Below, piece after piece: positions 45,869-55,808 of a stretch of DNA of 64,000 nt. Below the pieces are notes generated by a model. The model searched no databases and was not told the DNA's origin. It was given only the letters and a program-made list of their open reading frames with translations. The position numbers and the translations under genes were made by a program. Location of the stretch: assembly GCA_024686215.1 (NCBI GenBank), contig JAIBDN010000002.1, positions 25,213 to 89,212 of the forward strand, given 5' to 3'. Source of the DNA: Gammaproteobacteria bacterium (GTDB lineage Bacteria; Pseudomonadota; Gammaproteobacteria; Pseudomonadales; Halieaceae). Position 1 is the first letter of the stretch. Every line of letters starts with the position of its first letter.

Positions 45869-48800
45869 TCAGGAAAGTTCGGAATCCAGCTGCCGGCTGA
45901 CCGTCTGCGAGGTGTGCGTATGCCGCGCAAACAGGGCGTAGGCCATGGGAATAACAAACAGGGTGATCAAAGTGGCCACCGCCACTCCACACATCACCAC
46001 TACGCCAATCACCGTGCGCGCCTCGTGCCCGGGGCCAGCCGAGAGTACCAGCGGTACCGCCCCTATCACCGTAGTGAGAGCAGTCATCACTATGGGGCGT
46101 AAACGGTAAGAGGCACCCTGCAAAACCGCATCATTGAATGTCAGCCCCTCGTCGCGACGCTGGTTAATAAATTCGACAATAAGAATGCCATTTTTGGTCG
46201 CCAGACCTACCAGCATAATCAATCCCACCTGACTATAGATATTCAGGGTCTGATCAAACAGTAGCAGCCCCCCCAGTCCGCCAATCAGCGCCAGGGGCAC
46301 GGTAAACATTATCACCAGCGGATGGACGAAAGACTCGAACTGCGCCGCCATCACCAGATAGACCACCAGCAGTGCTAACAGGAAGGTGTACACCACGGAA
46401 CGACCGGTATTCTGATACTCCAGGGACTCGCCCTTGAAATCCACGCTGGCGTGAGCCGGCAACTCCTCCCGCACCACCTGCTCCAGGTAGCTCAGGGCCT
46501 GCCCCAGGGAGTAGCCGTCAGCCAATTCTGCAGAAATAGTCAGCGCACGCACCCGGTTATAGCGATTAAGGCTACCCGCGTCAGCCTGCTCTTTAATGCT
46601 AACCAGATTTGCCAGTGGCACCAGTGCGCTGCCGCTGGAGGAACGTACATAGATATTGTCGATGTCACCCAGCGTGCGCTGATTATCCCGTTCACCCTCT
46701 ACGATTACATCGTATTCCCGCCCATCAAGAATAAACGTGGTCACCCGGCGCGAGCCCAGCAAAGTCTCCAGAGTACGACTGATATCCAGCAGGCTCACCC
46801 CAAGATCACCCGCCCGGTTGCGATCTATGGCAATGCGGAGCTGCGGTTTGGTGGGGCGCAGATCGGTATCAACCCCGCTTAGGCCGGGGTTTTCCGCCAG
46901 TTTCTCGCGCAGTAGTTCTTGCCAGGCAGTCAGTTCTTCGTAGCTGTTGCCGCCCACCACAAACTGCACCGGATCCTGGCTTGCGCCGCCCAGGGCACGC
47001 GGCCCACCGATGTATACCCTACCACCGGGAAAGTCCGCCACGCGCTGCAGGGCATCGGCACGCACTGCAGCCGTGGAACGGCGTCCGCTGTCCCAGTCAG
47101 ATAACACCATAATCGCAAACGCCTGATTAAAGGCTTCACCGCCTGACGACGATGGAGCACGAATCAACAGGCGCCGAATATCCCCGCTATCAACCAGCGG
47201 CATAAGGCGCCGCTCCACTTCCTCCACCTGTTTGACGGTATATTCAAAAGAAGAACCTTCCGGCGTGCTAATGCGCATAAACAGAAAACCCCGGTCCTCC
47301 TGCGGCGCATACTCCTTGGGCACCGCCAGGAACAACACAGCGCTGCCTGCCAAACTGATCAGCAATACTACAGCGGTCAACCACGAACGTTGCAAAAACG
47401 ACGCGAGCAAATTGCGGTAGGCGCTTTCCATGCGTTCACTGAAAACTTCCACGCGGGCAGTCAGGCGATTGGAGACATTTTCCGCACTCAATAATTTACT
47501 GCAGATCACCGGGGCCAGGCTGAGCGCCACAAAACTGGAGAAAACCACGGCGATCGCCATGGTGACGGCAAACTCGCTGAACAAGCGGCCGATATTACCC
47601 TGCAGGAAAGTGATGGGTACAAACACCGCAACCAACACCAATGTGGTCGCAATGACTGCAAAGCCCACCTGGCGCGTGCCGCGAAAGGCGGCTACCAGAG
47701 GCGACTCCCCGGCCAGTAAGCGGCGATGGATATTTTCCAACACCACGATACTGTCGTCCACCACCAGGCCTATCGCCAATACCATTGCCAACAGAGTCAG
47801 CAAATTGATGCTGTAGCCCATAATCATCAGCCCGGTAAAGGCACTGATCAGCGAGATGGGTACGGTGAATACCGGCACTAGCAAACTGCGCGGATCCCCG
47901 AGGAATAGAAAAATGACCAGTACCACTAAAAAAGCGGCGATAAACAGCGTGCGGTAGACCTCGTCGATGGCGGCTTCCACAAACTGCGAGTTATCAAAGC
48001 TGGCGATGAGGCGCATACCCTGTGGCAGCTGCCGGTTGATACGTTCCATCTCCGCACGCACCAGACGACTCACCGACATGGCATTGGCCGTACTTTGCTT
48101 GACGATACCAATACCCACCATGGACTCACCGTTACCCCGGAACAGGCTGCGATGCTCAGCACTGGCTAACTCCACCCTGGCAACGTCGCCCAGACGAATC
48201 AGGTAACCGTCGTCTGAGCGCCTGAGCACCATGCTGCGAAAGTCTTCAGCCGAGGTGTAACTGCGCTCTATGCGCACCACAAAATCGCGCTCAAGGGAAT
48301 TAAGGGTGCCCGCAGGCAGTTCGATATTCTGCGAGCGTATCGCAGTCTCTACATCCGCCACGGTCAATTGGCGTGCAACCATGGCATTGCGATCCAACCA
48401 GATGCGCATGGCATAGACCTGGGCGCCGGTAATACGAATACGTGCGACACCGTCCAGTACGGAGAAGCGGTCTTCCAGGTAGCGCCGCACATAGTCAGTC
48501 AATTCCAGTGCATCCATTCCCTGGGCCGCCAGATGCACCCAGAATATGACCTGTTCGTCACTTTCACTCTTGCGCACCTCTGGCGGGTCCGCTTCCTCCG
48601 GCAAACTACTGAGGATACGCGAGACACGATCACGCACGTCGTTGGCGGCGTTATCGATATCCCGGTCGAGCTCAAACTCCAGCACAATACTGGAGCGCCC
48701 GTCCTGGCTCCGCGAGGTCATGGTCTTGATTCCCTGCAGTCCAGCCAACCTGTCCTCGATTAATTCAGTTACCTTGTTTTCAACTACCGCCGCAGAAGCG

Positions 48801-48958
48801 CCGGGGTAAGTGGTGATAACATTTAGAATCGGCGGGTCAATATCGGGGTATTCGCGCAGCGGCAGGCGATCAAAAGATAACAAGCCAAAGGCAATCAGCA
48901 ATGCGCTGCACACAATCGCCAGCACAGGGCGCCTGACGGAAATATCCGATAACAACAC
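45869..48958 (-). CDS. RND efflux pump, HAE-1 type inner-membrane transporter
   Basis: 1029 residues with the AcrB/MexF topology of twelve membrane spans and two large periplasmic loops. The proton-relay pair DD in LVVDDSIVVLEN near residue 402 and the partner Lys in GLATKNGILIVEF near residue 930 are intact. It exports drugs or other hydrophobic molecules together with an adaptor and an outer-membrane channel. Start is GTG at 48958, three bases after the adaptor gene. No outer-membrane factor gene and no regulator are adjacent, so TolC from elsewhere is probably used. Confidence 0.93.
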   Translation of the reverse strand: MLLSDISVRRPVLAIVCSALLIAFGLLSFDRLPLREYPDIDPPILNVITTYPGASAAVVENKVTELIEDRLAGLQGIKTMTSRSQDGRSSIVLEFELDRDIDNAANDVRDRVSRILSSLPEEADPPEVRKSESDEQVIFWVHLAAQGMDALELTDYVRRYLEDRFSVLDGVARIRITGAQVYAMRIWLDRNAMVARQLTVADVETAIRSQNIELPAGTLNSLERDFVVRIERSYTSAEDFRSMVLRRSDDGYLIRLGDVARVELASAEHRSLFRGNGESMVGIGIVKQSTANAMSVSRLVRAEMERINRQLPQGMRLIASFDNSQFVEAAIDEVYRTLFIAAFLVVLVIFLFLGDPRSLLVPVFTVPISLISAFTGLMIMGYSINLLTLLAMVLAIGLVVDDSIVVLENIHRRLLAGESPLVAAFRGTRQVGFAVIATTLVLVAVFVPITFLQGNIGRLFSEFAVTMAIAVVFSSFVALSLAPVICSKLLSAENVSNRLTARVEVFSERMESAYRNLLASFLQRSWLTAVVLLISLAGSAVLFLAVPKEYAPQEDRGFLFMRISTPEGSSFEYTVKQVEEVERRLMPLVDSGDIRRLLIRAPSSSGGEAFNQAFAIMVLSDWDSGRRSTAAVRADALQRVADFPGGRVYIGGPRALGGASQDPVQFVVGGNSYEELTAWQELLREKLAENPGLSGVDTDLRPTKPQLRIAIDRNRAGDLGVSLLDISRTLETLLGSRRVTTFILDGREYDVIVEGERDNQRTLGDIDNIYVRSSSGSALVPLANLVSIKEQADAGSLNRYNRVRALTISAELADGYSLGQALSYLEQVVREELPAHASVDFKGESLEYQNTGRSVVYTFLLALLVVYLVMAAQFESFVHPLVIMFTVPLALIGGLGGLLLFDQTLNIYSQVGLIMLVGLATKNGILIVEFINQRRDEGLTFNDAVLQGASYRLRPIVMTALTTVIGAVPLVLSAGPGHEARTVIGVVVMCGVAVATLITLFVIPMAYALFARHTHTSQTVSRQLDSELS

Positions 48959-48961
48959 GAC

Positions 48962-50005
48962 TCAGGAATCCACTGCTAACACTGGCGCATTGTCTCCGGA
49001 TAGCCGCCCGACACCATCGCGCACAATCAAGGCACCCTGTGCCAGACCGGACAACACTTCAACCCAGCCCGGAATGCGGCCACCGATTTCTATTACTGTA
49101 CGCGTGGCAACGCCGCCATCATCCACGACCCAGACATAGTGCTCACTGGCGCGCGACTGCAGGCTCTCTTCGGGTATCAGCATGGTCTGGCGCACGGCAC
49201 CGCGGATGCTCACTTCCATCAACAGACCGGGGAGCAGTAACTGCTGTGGATTAGAAATTTCTGCGCGCGCACTGATAGAACGGGCGACCGGGTCGATGCG
49301 CGAGTCGACAGCGCTGATCACGCCACGAAAAATACCCTGCATCGCAGGGGTGCGCGCTTCGATTTCCTGGCCGGGGGAAATAAAGGCAAGATGCTTGGCC
49401 GGCAGCGTAAATTCCAGGCGCATACGGCTAATATCGTCCAGCGTGGTGAGGCGCTGCCCAGGCACCAGTAGCGCACCTTCGCTAACTTGACGCAGGCCCA
49501 GTACACCAGAAAACGGGGCCACAATACTGCGGTCTGCAATGCTCGCCCGCACCCCCTCGATTTTGTGCCGGGTGATATCTTCCTGGGTGCGCGCTTTATC
49601 CAATTCAGTCTGTGCCACCTGGTTTTTTCTGGCCAGATTTTCCAGGCGTCGCACCTCGCGCCTGGCATCCTCCAACGTCGCCTGCAATTCTCGCAGGGTC
49701 GCCTGCTGGGCATCCTGTTTCAGTAATGCCAGCACATCACCCTTTTGCACCTGTTGCCCGTCTTCAAAACCAATAGACGTCACAATCTGGGAAACACTGG
49801 CACTTATATCAACCGACTCCCAGGCGCGCAGAGTCCCCACTGCAGACACCTGATCCTGGAAATCACGCACCTGCACCTGATAAAGCCGCACCGGTACTGC
49901 CGGCCGCTCCCGGGTTGAGCTGCTGGGTTCAGGTCGCGCCTGCCACCACCACAATAATGAGGCCGCGCATAGAATGACCAGCACTGACCACAAGACCTTT
50001 TTCAT
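48962..50005 (-). CDS. RND efflux periplasmic adaptor (membrane fusion protein)
   Basis: 347 residues. N-terminal signal/anchor (about residues 3-22), a lipoyl/hairpin region with coiled-coil segments (LRELQATLEDARREVRRLE), and beta-barrel motifs including IVAPFSGVLGLR near residue 165. The ATG at 50005 has GAGAGG three to seven bases upstream; the in-frame ATG at 50029 lacks one. No lipobox is evident. It lies directly upstream of the pump gene in one operon. Confidence 0.9.
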   Translation of the reverse strand: MKKVLWSVLVILCAASLLWWWQARPEPSSSTRERPAVPVRLYQVQVRDFQDQVSAVGTLRAWESVDISASVSQIVTSIGFEDGQQVQKGDVLALLKQDAQQATLRELQATLEDARREVRRLENLARKNQVAQTELDKARTQEDITRHKIEGVRASIADRSIVAPFSGVLGLRQVSEGALLVPGQRLTTLDDISRMRLEFTLPAKHLAFISPGQEIEARTPAMQGIFRGVISAVDSRIDPVARSISARAEISNPQQLLLPGLLMEVSIRGAVRQTMLIPEESLQSRASEHYVWVVDDGGVATRTVIEIGGRIPGWVEVLSGLAQGALIVRDGVGRLSGDNAPVLAVDS

Positions 50006-50143
50006 CTGCCTCTCCATGAGGGACTTCAATCATCAGCTACAGTAACACCTTCGAAATGCAGGCCGCTTGGTAGATATCAAAACCCGGGGTGGTGCTCAAC
50101 GCTGTACCGGTACCCGGTGGCCAGCCTAACCCGGCAGAATTAT

Positions 50144-50161
50144 ACTATAAGAACGTATAGT
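50144..50161. promoter_or_regulatory. Inverted repeat ACTATA/TATAGT in divergent region
   Basis: ACTATA (50144-50149) and TATAGT (50156-50161) with a six-base spacer, in the 175-base gap between the divergent adaptor and phosphotransferase genes and 20 bases before the latter. It could be an operator or promoter element; no matching regulator is encoded nearby. Confidence 0.4.
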
Positions 50162-50180
50162 CAAAATCAGGAGCCAGTCC

Positions 50181-51245
50181 GTGGATAACGAACGCCCCAC
50201 TCCGCTATTAGAGAACCCCGAGGGTACGCGCAAAAAACTCGAATCCTGGCTTTCACAGCATCGGGGGCACAGTGTCACCATCCCGGCACTCAACATTCCC
50301 GAAGCCACGGGCATGTCTAACGTCACTTTACTGTTCGACGTCGAATGGCAGGAACACGGTGCGACACACAGCGAGCCCTGCGTCGGGCGGCTGCAGCCGG
50401 AGATAGAGCGCCCGGTATTTCCCAGCTACGACCTCAGCCTGCAGTACGAAGTCATGGCAAGTATTGGCAAGCACAGCACGATCCCGGTGCCGCAACTGCG
50501 CGGCCTGGAAACAGACAAGTCCCTTCTGGGCGTACAGTTTTACATCATGCGGCGCACTGACGGCCTGATCCCCGCCGACATGCCCCCCTACAACATGGAC
50601 GGCTGGATGGTCCACGCTACCAACCAGCAGCAACGCGTGCAGATGTGGCACGCAGCGGTGGACACCATGGCCGAGTTCCATCGCCTGGACTACCGCACCC
50701 TGGGCTTTGGGAAGTTGGCCAGCAGAGATAAAACACCGCTGCAGCAACAGCTGGATTACTGGGAAGATTACTTACAGTGGTCCATGGAAGGTGCGCAGCA
50801 TACGATCTGCCGCACAGCGCTGGACTGGCTGCAAGCGCATCAACCCAGCGACGAACCCACGGTGCTGTGCTGGGGCGACTCGCGCCTGGGTAACATCATC
50901 TTCAAGGAGAGTCTGGATGGGGTTGCCGCCCTGCTGGATTGGGAAATGGCAGTACTGGGCAACCCGCTACAGGACCTGGCCTGGTTTAACTACCTTGATG
51001 CCACTTTTGCAGAGGGTCTGGGAATACCGCGATTGCCGGGACTGCCCTCCTATGCAGACACCACCGCACGCTGGGAAAAGGCCAGTGGGTTTTCAGCCCG
51101 AGATTACGATTACTACACCGTATTCGCTGGCATGCGTTATGGCATCATCCTGTCGCGGATCATGCTGGCCACCGGGCAAGAGGAACAAGTGCAGGATAAT
51201 TTCGCCTGTCAGTTGTTACAGAAAACCCTGCAACGTTTGACCTGA
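50181..51245 (+). CDS. Phosphotransferase family protein (APH/ACAD10-like)
   Basis: Aminoglycoside-phosphotransferase-fold protein of 354 residues. The catalytic loop reads CWGDSRLGN near residue 233 (HGDxxxxN with Trp in place of His), and the DWE metal motif is LLDWEMAVLGNP near residue 253. Related proteins are common in bacteria that oxidise fatty acids, where they may phosphorylate hydroxyacyl-CoA or other metabolites. Start is GTG at 50181 with AGGAG seven bases upstream. Not an antibiotic-resistance enzyme by context. Confidence 0.85.
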   Translation: MDNERPTPLLENPEGTRKKLESWLSQHRGHSVTIPALNIPEATGMSNVTLLFDVEWQEHGATHSEPCVGRLQPEIERPVFPSYDLSLQYEVMASIGKHSTIPVPQLRGLETDKSLLGVQFYIMRRTDGLIPADMPPYNMDGWMVHATNQQQRVQMWHAAVDTMAEFHRLDYRTLGFGKLASRDKTPLQQQLDYWEDYLQWSMEGAQHTICRTALDWLQAHQPSDEPTVLCWGDSRLGNIIFKESLDGVAALLDWEMAVLGNPLQDLAWFNYLDATFAEGLGIPRLPGLPSYADTTARWEKASGFSARDYDYYTVFAGMRYGIILSRIMLATGQEEQVQDNFACQLLQKTLQRLT

Positions 51246-51397
51246 GCCTATGTCGAAGACGGCGGTCGCCCGCAACCGGTACGTCTGTACTCCCTTGGCC
51301 ACGGCATATACACTTGGCAGCGATTTGCCAACACCCCCTGCATGTTCAGGTGTGAATAGGCAGAAAATGTTGCGCCTGCCCAGTGAAAGGAGTTCTC

Positions 51398-52984
51398 TTG
51401 TCTTCCCATTTTCAGAACCAGTTGCAGACACTGGCCGCCCCGGAATCGCGTCAGATACTCCAGGGCATCCAACGTGGCATTGAAAAAGAAAGCCTGCGCA
51501 TCACCCCCGAGGGCAGGCTTTCCCAGGCGCCCCACCCCAAATCTCTGGGTGCTGCACTGACCCACAGCTCTATTACTACCGACTACTCAGAAGCACTGCT
51601 GGAATTCATTACCCCGGTCAGCACCGGCGTGGAAGAGAGCCTGCGTACCCTGGAGCAGGTACATAGCTTTGTCTACCAGCAACTACAGGATGAGATTCTC
51701 TGGTCCGCCAGCATGCCCTGCGTGATGACCGGCGATGAGGGTATCCCGGTTGCCCACTATGGCGACTCCAATGTCGCAAAGATGAAAACTGTTTATCGCT
51801 ACGGGCTGGGGAATCGCTACGGTCGACTGATGCAGGCAATTTCGGGCATTCACTACAACTTTTCCATGCCCGCTGACTACTGGCAGCAAGCCTGGGACGA
51901 GGCTGGACGCCCGGGGCAACTGCCTGACTATATCAGCGAGCGCTACCTGGGGCTGATCCGCAATTTCAAGCGCTATTCCTGGATGTTAATTTACCTGTTC
52001 GGCGCCTCTCCGGCGGTCTGCGCCAGCTTCCTCAAAGGTCGCGACAGTCATGGCTTGCAGGCCTTCGATGCACAGCAGCGCAGTCTGTATCTGCCCTACA
52101 GTACCTCACTGCGGATGGGAGACCTGGGCTATAACAGCGACGCGCAGAAAAACCTGCAAATCTGCTATAACTCGCTGGATAACTATGTGGAAACCCTACA
52201 CGAGGCAATCCTGCAACCGCATCCTCCCTACAGCGGCATTCCCAGCGGCGAGAATGGCGACTACCAGCAGCTTAACGATAGCCTGCTGCAGATCGAAAAT
52301 GAGTTTTACAGCCCGATCAGACCCAAGCGGGTCGCCAGGCCGGGAGAAACACCGCTCAATGCACTAACCCGCGCGGGCATCGAATATATCGAAGTGCGCT
52401 GCGTTGACGTCAGCCCTTTTTCGCCGGTGGGACTGGACGCCTCCCAGATCCGCTATCTGGATACTTTTTTGCTGTATTGCCTGCTGCAGGAAAGTCCTGC
52501 CTGTGACGAAACCGAACAACAACAGCAAGCCGCTAATCTGGAAGCGGTGGTCAACCGCGGCCGCGAGCCCGGTCTAATGCTGAACAACGCGGGTACGCAG
52601 CAAAGTCTGGCGGACTGGTCGCAGCAATTATTGCTGGAAATGGCACCCATAGCGGCATTATTGGACACAGCCCACGATAGTCAGCAGTACACCCTCAGCC
52701 TGGGCGAACAGGAGGCGAAAATTTCCGATCCGGAGTTAACCCCCTCGGCACGGGTGTTGCGGGAGATGCGCGAACAGGACTTGCCGTTTTTCCGCCTGGC
52801 CATGAATTACAGCCAACAGTGGGCTGAATACTTTCAGCAACATCCACTGCCCGCGACGACCACAGCCGAGTTTGAGCGGGAGTCGATTCGCTCGCTGCAG
52901 GCGCAGCGCGATATAGAGCAAAGTGACGGCATCAGTTTTGAGCAGTACCTGAGTAATTTCTTTGCGCAATATCAGGCCTTATAA
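51398..52984 (+). CDS. gshA: Glutamate-cysteine ligase GshA
   Basis: First step of glutathione synthesis. 528 residues, matching the gammaproteobacterial type (E. coli 518). Family landmarks: RGIEKESLRI near residue 28, TDYSEALLEFITP near 60, and the YGDSNVAKMK segment near 122. The start is TTG at 51398, six bases after AAAGGAG; E. coli gshA also starts with TTG. A GTG five codons upstream is less likely. acpH follows nine bases after its stop. Confidence 0.95.
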   Translation: MSSHFQNQLQTLAAPESRQILQGIQRGIEKESLRITPEGRLSQAPHPKSLGAALTHSSITTDYSEALLEFITPVSTGVEESLRTLEQVHSFVYQQLQDEILWSASMPCVMTGDEGIPVAHYGDSNVAKMKTVYRYGLGNRYGRLMQAISGIHYNFSMPADYWQQAWDEAGRPGQLPDYISERYLGLIRNFKRYSWMLIYLFGASPAVCASFLKGRDSHGLQAFDAQQRSLYLPYSTSLRMGDLGYNSDAQKNLQICYNSLDNYVETLHEAILQPHPPYSGIPSGENGDYQQLNDSLLQIENEFYSPIRPKRVARPGETPLNALTRAGIEYIEVRCVDVSPFSPVGLDASQIRYLDTFLLYCLLQESPACDETEQQQQAANLEAVVNRGREPGLMLNNAGTQQSLADWSQQLLLEMAPIAALLDTAHDSQQYTLSLGEQEAKISDPELTPSARVLREMREQDLPFFRLAMNYSQQWAEYFQQHPLPATTTAEFERESIRSLQAQRDIEQSDGISFEQYLSNFFAQYQAL

Positions 52985-52993
52985 GGCCGGGCC

Positions 52994-53581
52994 ATGAATT
53001 TTCTCGCACATTTTCACCTGGCCTGGCCCGATGCTGGCCTGGTGGCCGGGGGACTGGAGGGCGATTACTGCAAGGGACCTCTGCGCGGCGAACTGCCGCA
53101 AGCAATAGAACGTGGCGTGCGCCTGCACCGCGCTATTGACGCGTATACCGACAGCCACCCGGTGGTTGAACAGCTGCGCCGCGATCTGCCCGCCCAGATC
53201 CGCCGTTACGCGGGAATTCTGATAGACCTCAGCTTTGACCACTACCTCAGCCTTTACTGGGCGAACTTTTCCGAGATACCACTGGCCGAGTTCAATCGCC
53301 AGATCTACCGCACGCTGGAGCAGCAGCAACACCAGCTCAGTGACGGCTCGCGCGACATGGTGGCGCGCCTGCTGGAATACGACATACTCAGCCTCTACCA
53401 TGACTGGGACACCGTTCCCGCCAGCGCTGCCCGCATCGGCCAGCGGTTTCGCCGCCACAACCCCTTCCTCGACGTAGACGCACAATTAACGCCGCAACGG
53501 GACAAACTGGAGCAGGCTTTCCTGGCCTTCTATCCGGACCTGCAGGCATTCAGCCGGGAACGGCAAAAGGCATTGAACTAA
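52994..53581 (+). CDS. acpH: Acyl carrier protein phosphodiesterase AcpH
   Basis: Removes phosphopantetheine from acyl carrier protein. 195 residues with the family start MNFLAHFHLAWPD, GDYCKGP near residue 24, and RGVRLHRAIDAYTD near 40; the HD-type metal site residues (His in LHRAID, Asp in the FDHYL segment near 84) are visible. Weak ribosome binding site and nine-base gap to gshA suggest coupling. Confidence 0.9.
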   Translation: MNFLAHFHLAWPDAGLVAGGLEGDYCKGPLRGELPQAIERGVRLHRAIDAYTDSHPVVEQLRRDLPAQIRRYAGILIDLSFDHYLSLYWANFSEIPLAEFNRQIYRTLEQQQHQLSDGSRDMVARLLEYDILSLYHDWDTVPASAARIGQRFRRHNPFLDVDAQLTPQRDKLEQAFLAFYPDLQAFSRERQKALN

Positions 53582-53663
53582 GTCGCTACACAGGCATCCT
53601 ATATTGCACTTGGGGCGCAAACCCCCTACCTTTACCAAGCTCAATCCAAGGGAATTCTCTAGC

Positions 53664-54167
53664 ATGCTGCGCTCTCTTTCTCCCCGGCTCGTTTTTGCAG
53701 GACTACTCCTTCTGGCGATCACCTCCATGCTGTTCGCCCGGTTGTACCTGCAGGAAATCCTGGAACTGGAGGCCTGCCCACTGTGCATGACTCAGCGCGT
53801 CTTCGTCGTTGCCTGGGGCATTATTGCCCTGATTGCACTGCTCCACGGGCCCAGAGGCCGGGGCAACAGGGTCTATGCAGCCCTGTGCGCTCTCGCCGCC
53901 ATGGCGGGCGCTGCGGTAGCGGGCCGCCACGTGTGGTTACAGCATTTACCACCTGAGCAGGTTCCCGCCTGCGGCCCCAGCCTCGAGTACATGCTGGAAA
54001 CACTGCCCTTCTCCGACACCCTGAGCATCGTACTCATGGGCGATGGCAACTGCGCCGAGACTATGTGGACGTTCATGGGCCTCAGTATTCCCGAGCAGAC
54101 CCTTGCCCTGTTTGTGGTGGCCACCGCTATCTGCCTGTGGCAAATGCTGCGCAAATACCCAGACTAA
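53664..54167 (+). CDS. dsbB: Disulfide bond formation protein DsbB
   Basis: Inner-membrane quinone reductase that reoxidises DsbA. 167 residues with four membrane spans. Both redox pairs are present: CPLC (Cys38, Cys41) in the first periplasmic loop and the pair in the second loop (PACGPS near 106 and GNCAET near 130). The ATG at 53664 has an AAGGGAA site; the longer frame to 53604 has no site. It is followed by rsd, as in pseudomonads. Confidence 0.94.
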   Translation: MLRSLSPRLVFAGLLLLAITSMLFARLYLQEILELEACPLCMTQRVFVVAWGIIALIALLHGPRGRGNRVYAALCALAAMAGAAVAGRHVWLQHLPPEQVPACGPSLEYMLETLPFSDTLSIVLMGDGNCAETMWTFMGLSIPEQTLALFVVATAICLWQMLRKYPD

Positions 54168-54338
54168 GCGCCTGCTCCCCTCCCCGGGGCACCCATTCCC
54201 CAGCCCTCACTGAGTAGCAGGAGTAATTCTGTCGCCAGGCAATGCCCACGCGCCACGAACACAGGCTCCACCGTCCTTGCCCACATCGGCGCGCCGATTT
54301 ATAGTAAAGCGCATCAACCTATACACGGGAAGCGGCGC

Positions 54339-54827
54339 ATGCCACACAGAAGTAGTGATCCGGGACAGCAGTTCAACGCAGTAGAAGACTTACTCACCGG
54401 CTGGCTGAAAGAGCGCCGGGCAATGTTGGGTAAATATACGGAAATCGTGGTGACACTGGATGGCGCCCTGGAGAACGGTCAACTACAGCCACGTCAGCAG
54501 GCGCTGTGTGAGCTGTTAGTGGATTATGTGTCGGCCGGGCACTTCGAGATATTTCACCAGTTGATCAACGAAGCCGAGACCTTTGCCGATGGTAGCGGGG
54601 CACTGGCAGAGAAACTGATGCCCGCCATTGGCGACACCACCGAGGTTATTCTGGCTTACGAGGAAAAGTACAGTGACAACGGGGAATATCCCGAGACATT
54701 GGAGCGCGACCTGTCAGCACTGGGAGAAGTGCTGGAATCGCGTTTTGTACTGGAAGACCGGCTGATCGCCGGTCTGCATAACAGGCATAGGCGTCTGGTC
54801 GGTGACCAGACGCCACAAACCGCTTAA
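54339..54827 (+). CDS. Rsd/AlgQ family anti-sigma-70 factor
   Basis: 162 residues, mostly helical. Family-like segments: DLLTGWLKERRAMLGKY near residue 17, ALCELLVDYVSAGHFEIFHQL near 55, and LSALGEVLESRFVLEDRLI near 125. Rsd binds RpoD and shifts RNA polymerase toward alternative sigma factors. A GGGAAGC site precedes the ATG. It converges with fkpA, sharing a TTAA over both stop codons. The dsbB-rsd/algQ order matches pseudomonads, supporting the call. Confidence 0.85.
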   Translation: MPHRSSDPGQQFNAVEDLLTGWLKERRAMLGKYTEIVVTLDGALENGQLQPRQQALCELLVDYVSAGHFEIFHQLINEAETFADGSGALAEKLMPAIGDTTEVILAYEEKYSDNGEYPETLERDLSALGEVLESRFVLEDRLIAGLHNRHRRLVGDQTPQTA

Positions 54828-55606
54828 CCTTCTGCGGCGGCCTCAGCAGGCGCTGCAGCAGCTTCGGCCTGACTGGGGATAGAAACCAGTTCAACCTCAA
54901 AAATCAGCGCCGAATTAGGTCCAATCATCTGACCAGCACCACCGGCGCCATAGCCCAGCTCTGGTGGTATGCCCAGCTTCCACTTGGAACCAACAGGCAT
55001 CAACTGCAGGGCCTCGGTCCAGCCTGGGATAACCTGGCCAACACCAAAACTGACTGTCTGGCCGCGAGAGTAAGACGAATCAAACTCGGTGCCATCTACC
55101 AAAGTGCCGCGATAATGAACTTCCACAGTATCGTCTGCACTGGGCATGGCACCTTCGCCGGCTTCAATAATCTGGTACTGCAGGCCTGATTCAGTGACTA
55201 CCACGCCCTCAACTGTGGCATTTTCAGCCAGGTAAGCAGCAGCGGCGGCCGCGTTGGCAGTGGCCATCTCAGCTTGAACCACCTGTTGTTCTGCAGCCAT
55301 TTTCTCCTGATAAGCCTGCATCTCGGTAGTAATCTCTTCCTGAGTCATTCGCGGCTCGCCACCTTCCAATGCGTCGCGCAGGCCAGCGGTAAAGGCGTCT
55401 ATATCCATGGGGACACTATCTGCCGCCATGCGCTGTCCCAGTCCGTAGGCTATGCCGTAGCTGAGGCGTTGTTGGGTAGTTTCCAGCGTCACAGTGGCCG
55501 AGGCTGCAGCCGCGGGTGCCGCTGCTTCGGGCGCTGAGCTTTGCTGGTTACAGGCTTGCAGGGTAATTGCGCTTAGCAATGCAAGCGGTAAGGCATACTT
55601 CTTCAT
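54824..55606 (-). CDS. FKBP-type peptidyl-prolyl isomerase lipoprotein (FkpA/Mip type)
   Basis: 260 residues. Lipoprotein signal with lipobox LQAC (Cys19). The N-terminal domain is helical (residues about 40-135), as in Mip and FkpA dimers; the FKBP domain follows with VEVHYRGTLVDGTEFDSSYSRG near 160 and GVGQVIPGW near 195. The last residues are Ala-rich. It aids folding of outer-membrane proteins in the periplasm. An upstream gene on the same strand lies about 200 bases away. Confidence 0.92.
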   Translation of the reverse strand: MKKYALPLALLSAITLQACNQQSSAPEAAAPAAAASATVTLETTQQRLSYGIAYGLGQRMAADSVPMDIDAFTAGLRDALEGGEPRMTQEEITTEMQAYQEKMAAEQQVVQAEMATANAAAAAAYLAENATVEGVVVTESGLQYQIIEAGEGAMPSADDTVEVHYRGTLVDGTEFDSSYSRGQTVSFGVGQVIPGWTEALQLMPVGSKWKLGIPPELGYGAGGAGQMIGPNSALIFEVELVSIPSQAEAAAAPAEAAAEG

Positions 55607-55808
55607 ATCGTTATTCCAAGTTCGCGAAAATCGTTGGTATCATGGACACCCATGTCAAAGCAAAGTTCCGCTCCGAAAAAAGCCAGCATCCCCGAAGGGT
55701 GCGCGACATAGCGTCGCCACCGTCCGCACATGTCTGTACAGGGGGAGCAGGAATCTTGCAATGGGACGACATCTTACTATCCACCTAGCCGCTGCGCCAC
55801 CCCTGACT

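Noticed and set aside
45869..50005. RND pump and adaptor as a transferred resistance island
   Set aside because: No mobile-element genes or tRNA junction, and composition by eye matches neighbours; it looks like a chromosomal efflux operon.
51250..51483. Open frame overlapping the gshA start
   Set aside because: Overlaps gshA in another frame and has no family resemblance; the Shine-Dalgarno at 51387-51393 serves the gshA TTG.
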